DNA of 64,000 nt, from the NCBI GenBank assembly GCA_964531095.1, contig CAZHED010000007.1, positions 113,181-177,180 on the forward strand, given 5' to 3'. Below, piece after piece: positions 63,950 through 64,000 of this stretch (the stretch's first letter is position 1; each line of letters opens with the position of its first letter). The position numbers and the translations under genes were made by a program. The DNA is from Palsa-1150 sp964531095 (GTDB lineage Bacteria > Myxococcota_A > Polyangia > Polyangiales > Polyangiaceae). The notes under the pieces are model-generated. The model was not told the origin of the DNA and did not search any database. It saw only the letters and a list, made by a program, of their open reading frames with translations.

Positions 63950-64000
63950 CCCGTGCCCGTGCCCGTGCCCGTGCCCGTGCCCGTGCCCGTGCCCGTGCCC
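63950..64000. repeat. CCCGTG hexamer microsatellite, at least 8.5 copies, cut by the window edge
   Basis: Perfect CCCGTG repeats run from 63950 to the end of the window, 70 bp upstream of the efp start codon. They could lie in an untranslated leader, between genes, or in the coding end of a neighbouring gene not seen here. Length may vary between isolates. Confidence 0.9.

Overview
This is a high-GC stretch of a bacterial chromosome, almost certainly from a Myxococcota of the Polyangia/Sorangiineae type. This is inferred from gene content: Hanks-type kinase, PP2C and FHA proteins, many lipoproteins with long Asp/Ser/Ala-rich linkers, tandem DUF2330 proteins with Ser-rich stalks and MYXO-CTERM-like tails, EF-P of the K34 type together with EpmA, and a bacterial Rsm22-like protein. 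It is a draft scaffold with three runs of exactly 100 N. Two of them sit between identical 55-bp flanks, so they are unmerged contig overlaps rather than missing DNA.

Layout. 1-5 kb: Ser/Thr phosphosignalling (FHA, PP2C, kinase) with a 21/63-bp tandem-repeat array. 5-9.3 kb: clpS-clpA, purE and a radical SAM protein. 9.4-16 kb: cell-envelope and hypothetical genes, a membrane glycosyltransferase and a PilZ protein. 14.8-19.3 kb: a plus-strand run of a biotinyl-carrier-like protein, a CPBP membrane protein, pgsA, a lipoprotein, a lone SctS/FliQ gene and epmA. 19.5-27.4 kb: universal stress protein, CitMHS-like carrier, ammonium transporter with palindromic upstream sites, a KdpD-lite/KdpE two-component pair and moaB. 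27.4-31.2 kb: membrane MutS-like ATPase, surE, apt and a 177-bp hairpin-rich inverted-repeat element that overlaps the apt stop codon. 31.3-34.8 kb: a 1159-residue LacI-type sensor/PAS/GGDEF/EAL fusion. 34.8-41.9 kb: aldehyde dehydrogenase, TPR lipoprotein, fatty-acid/hydroxybutyrate genes, sialate-esterase family protein, and MsrB fused to a MsrA relic. 42-51 kb: NtrC-type regulator, C39-like protein, holB, thiE, Rsm22, NUDIX, GDPD and DHH phosphoesterases. 51-58 kb: VOC protein, CAP lipoprotein, hutU, 2OG oxygenase and a DUF2330 pair. 58-64 kb: an sdpRI-like pair with a readable autoregulatory promoter, a GAF histidine kinase, then efp-hflX-lipoprotein and a CCCGTG microsatellite at the window edge.

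Most genes are housekeeping or signalling and sit in short operons, often with 4-nt overlaps. No phage, complete IS element, CRISPR array, rRNA or tRNA was seen. The least ordinary items are the hairpin element, the repeat array after the PP2C gene, the c-di-GMP fusion protein, the palindromes before amt, the MsrB/dead-MsrA fusion, and the apparent non-ATG (ATC) start of hflX.
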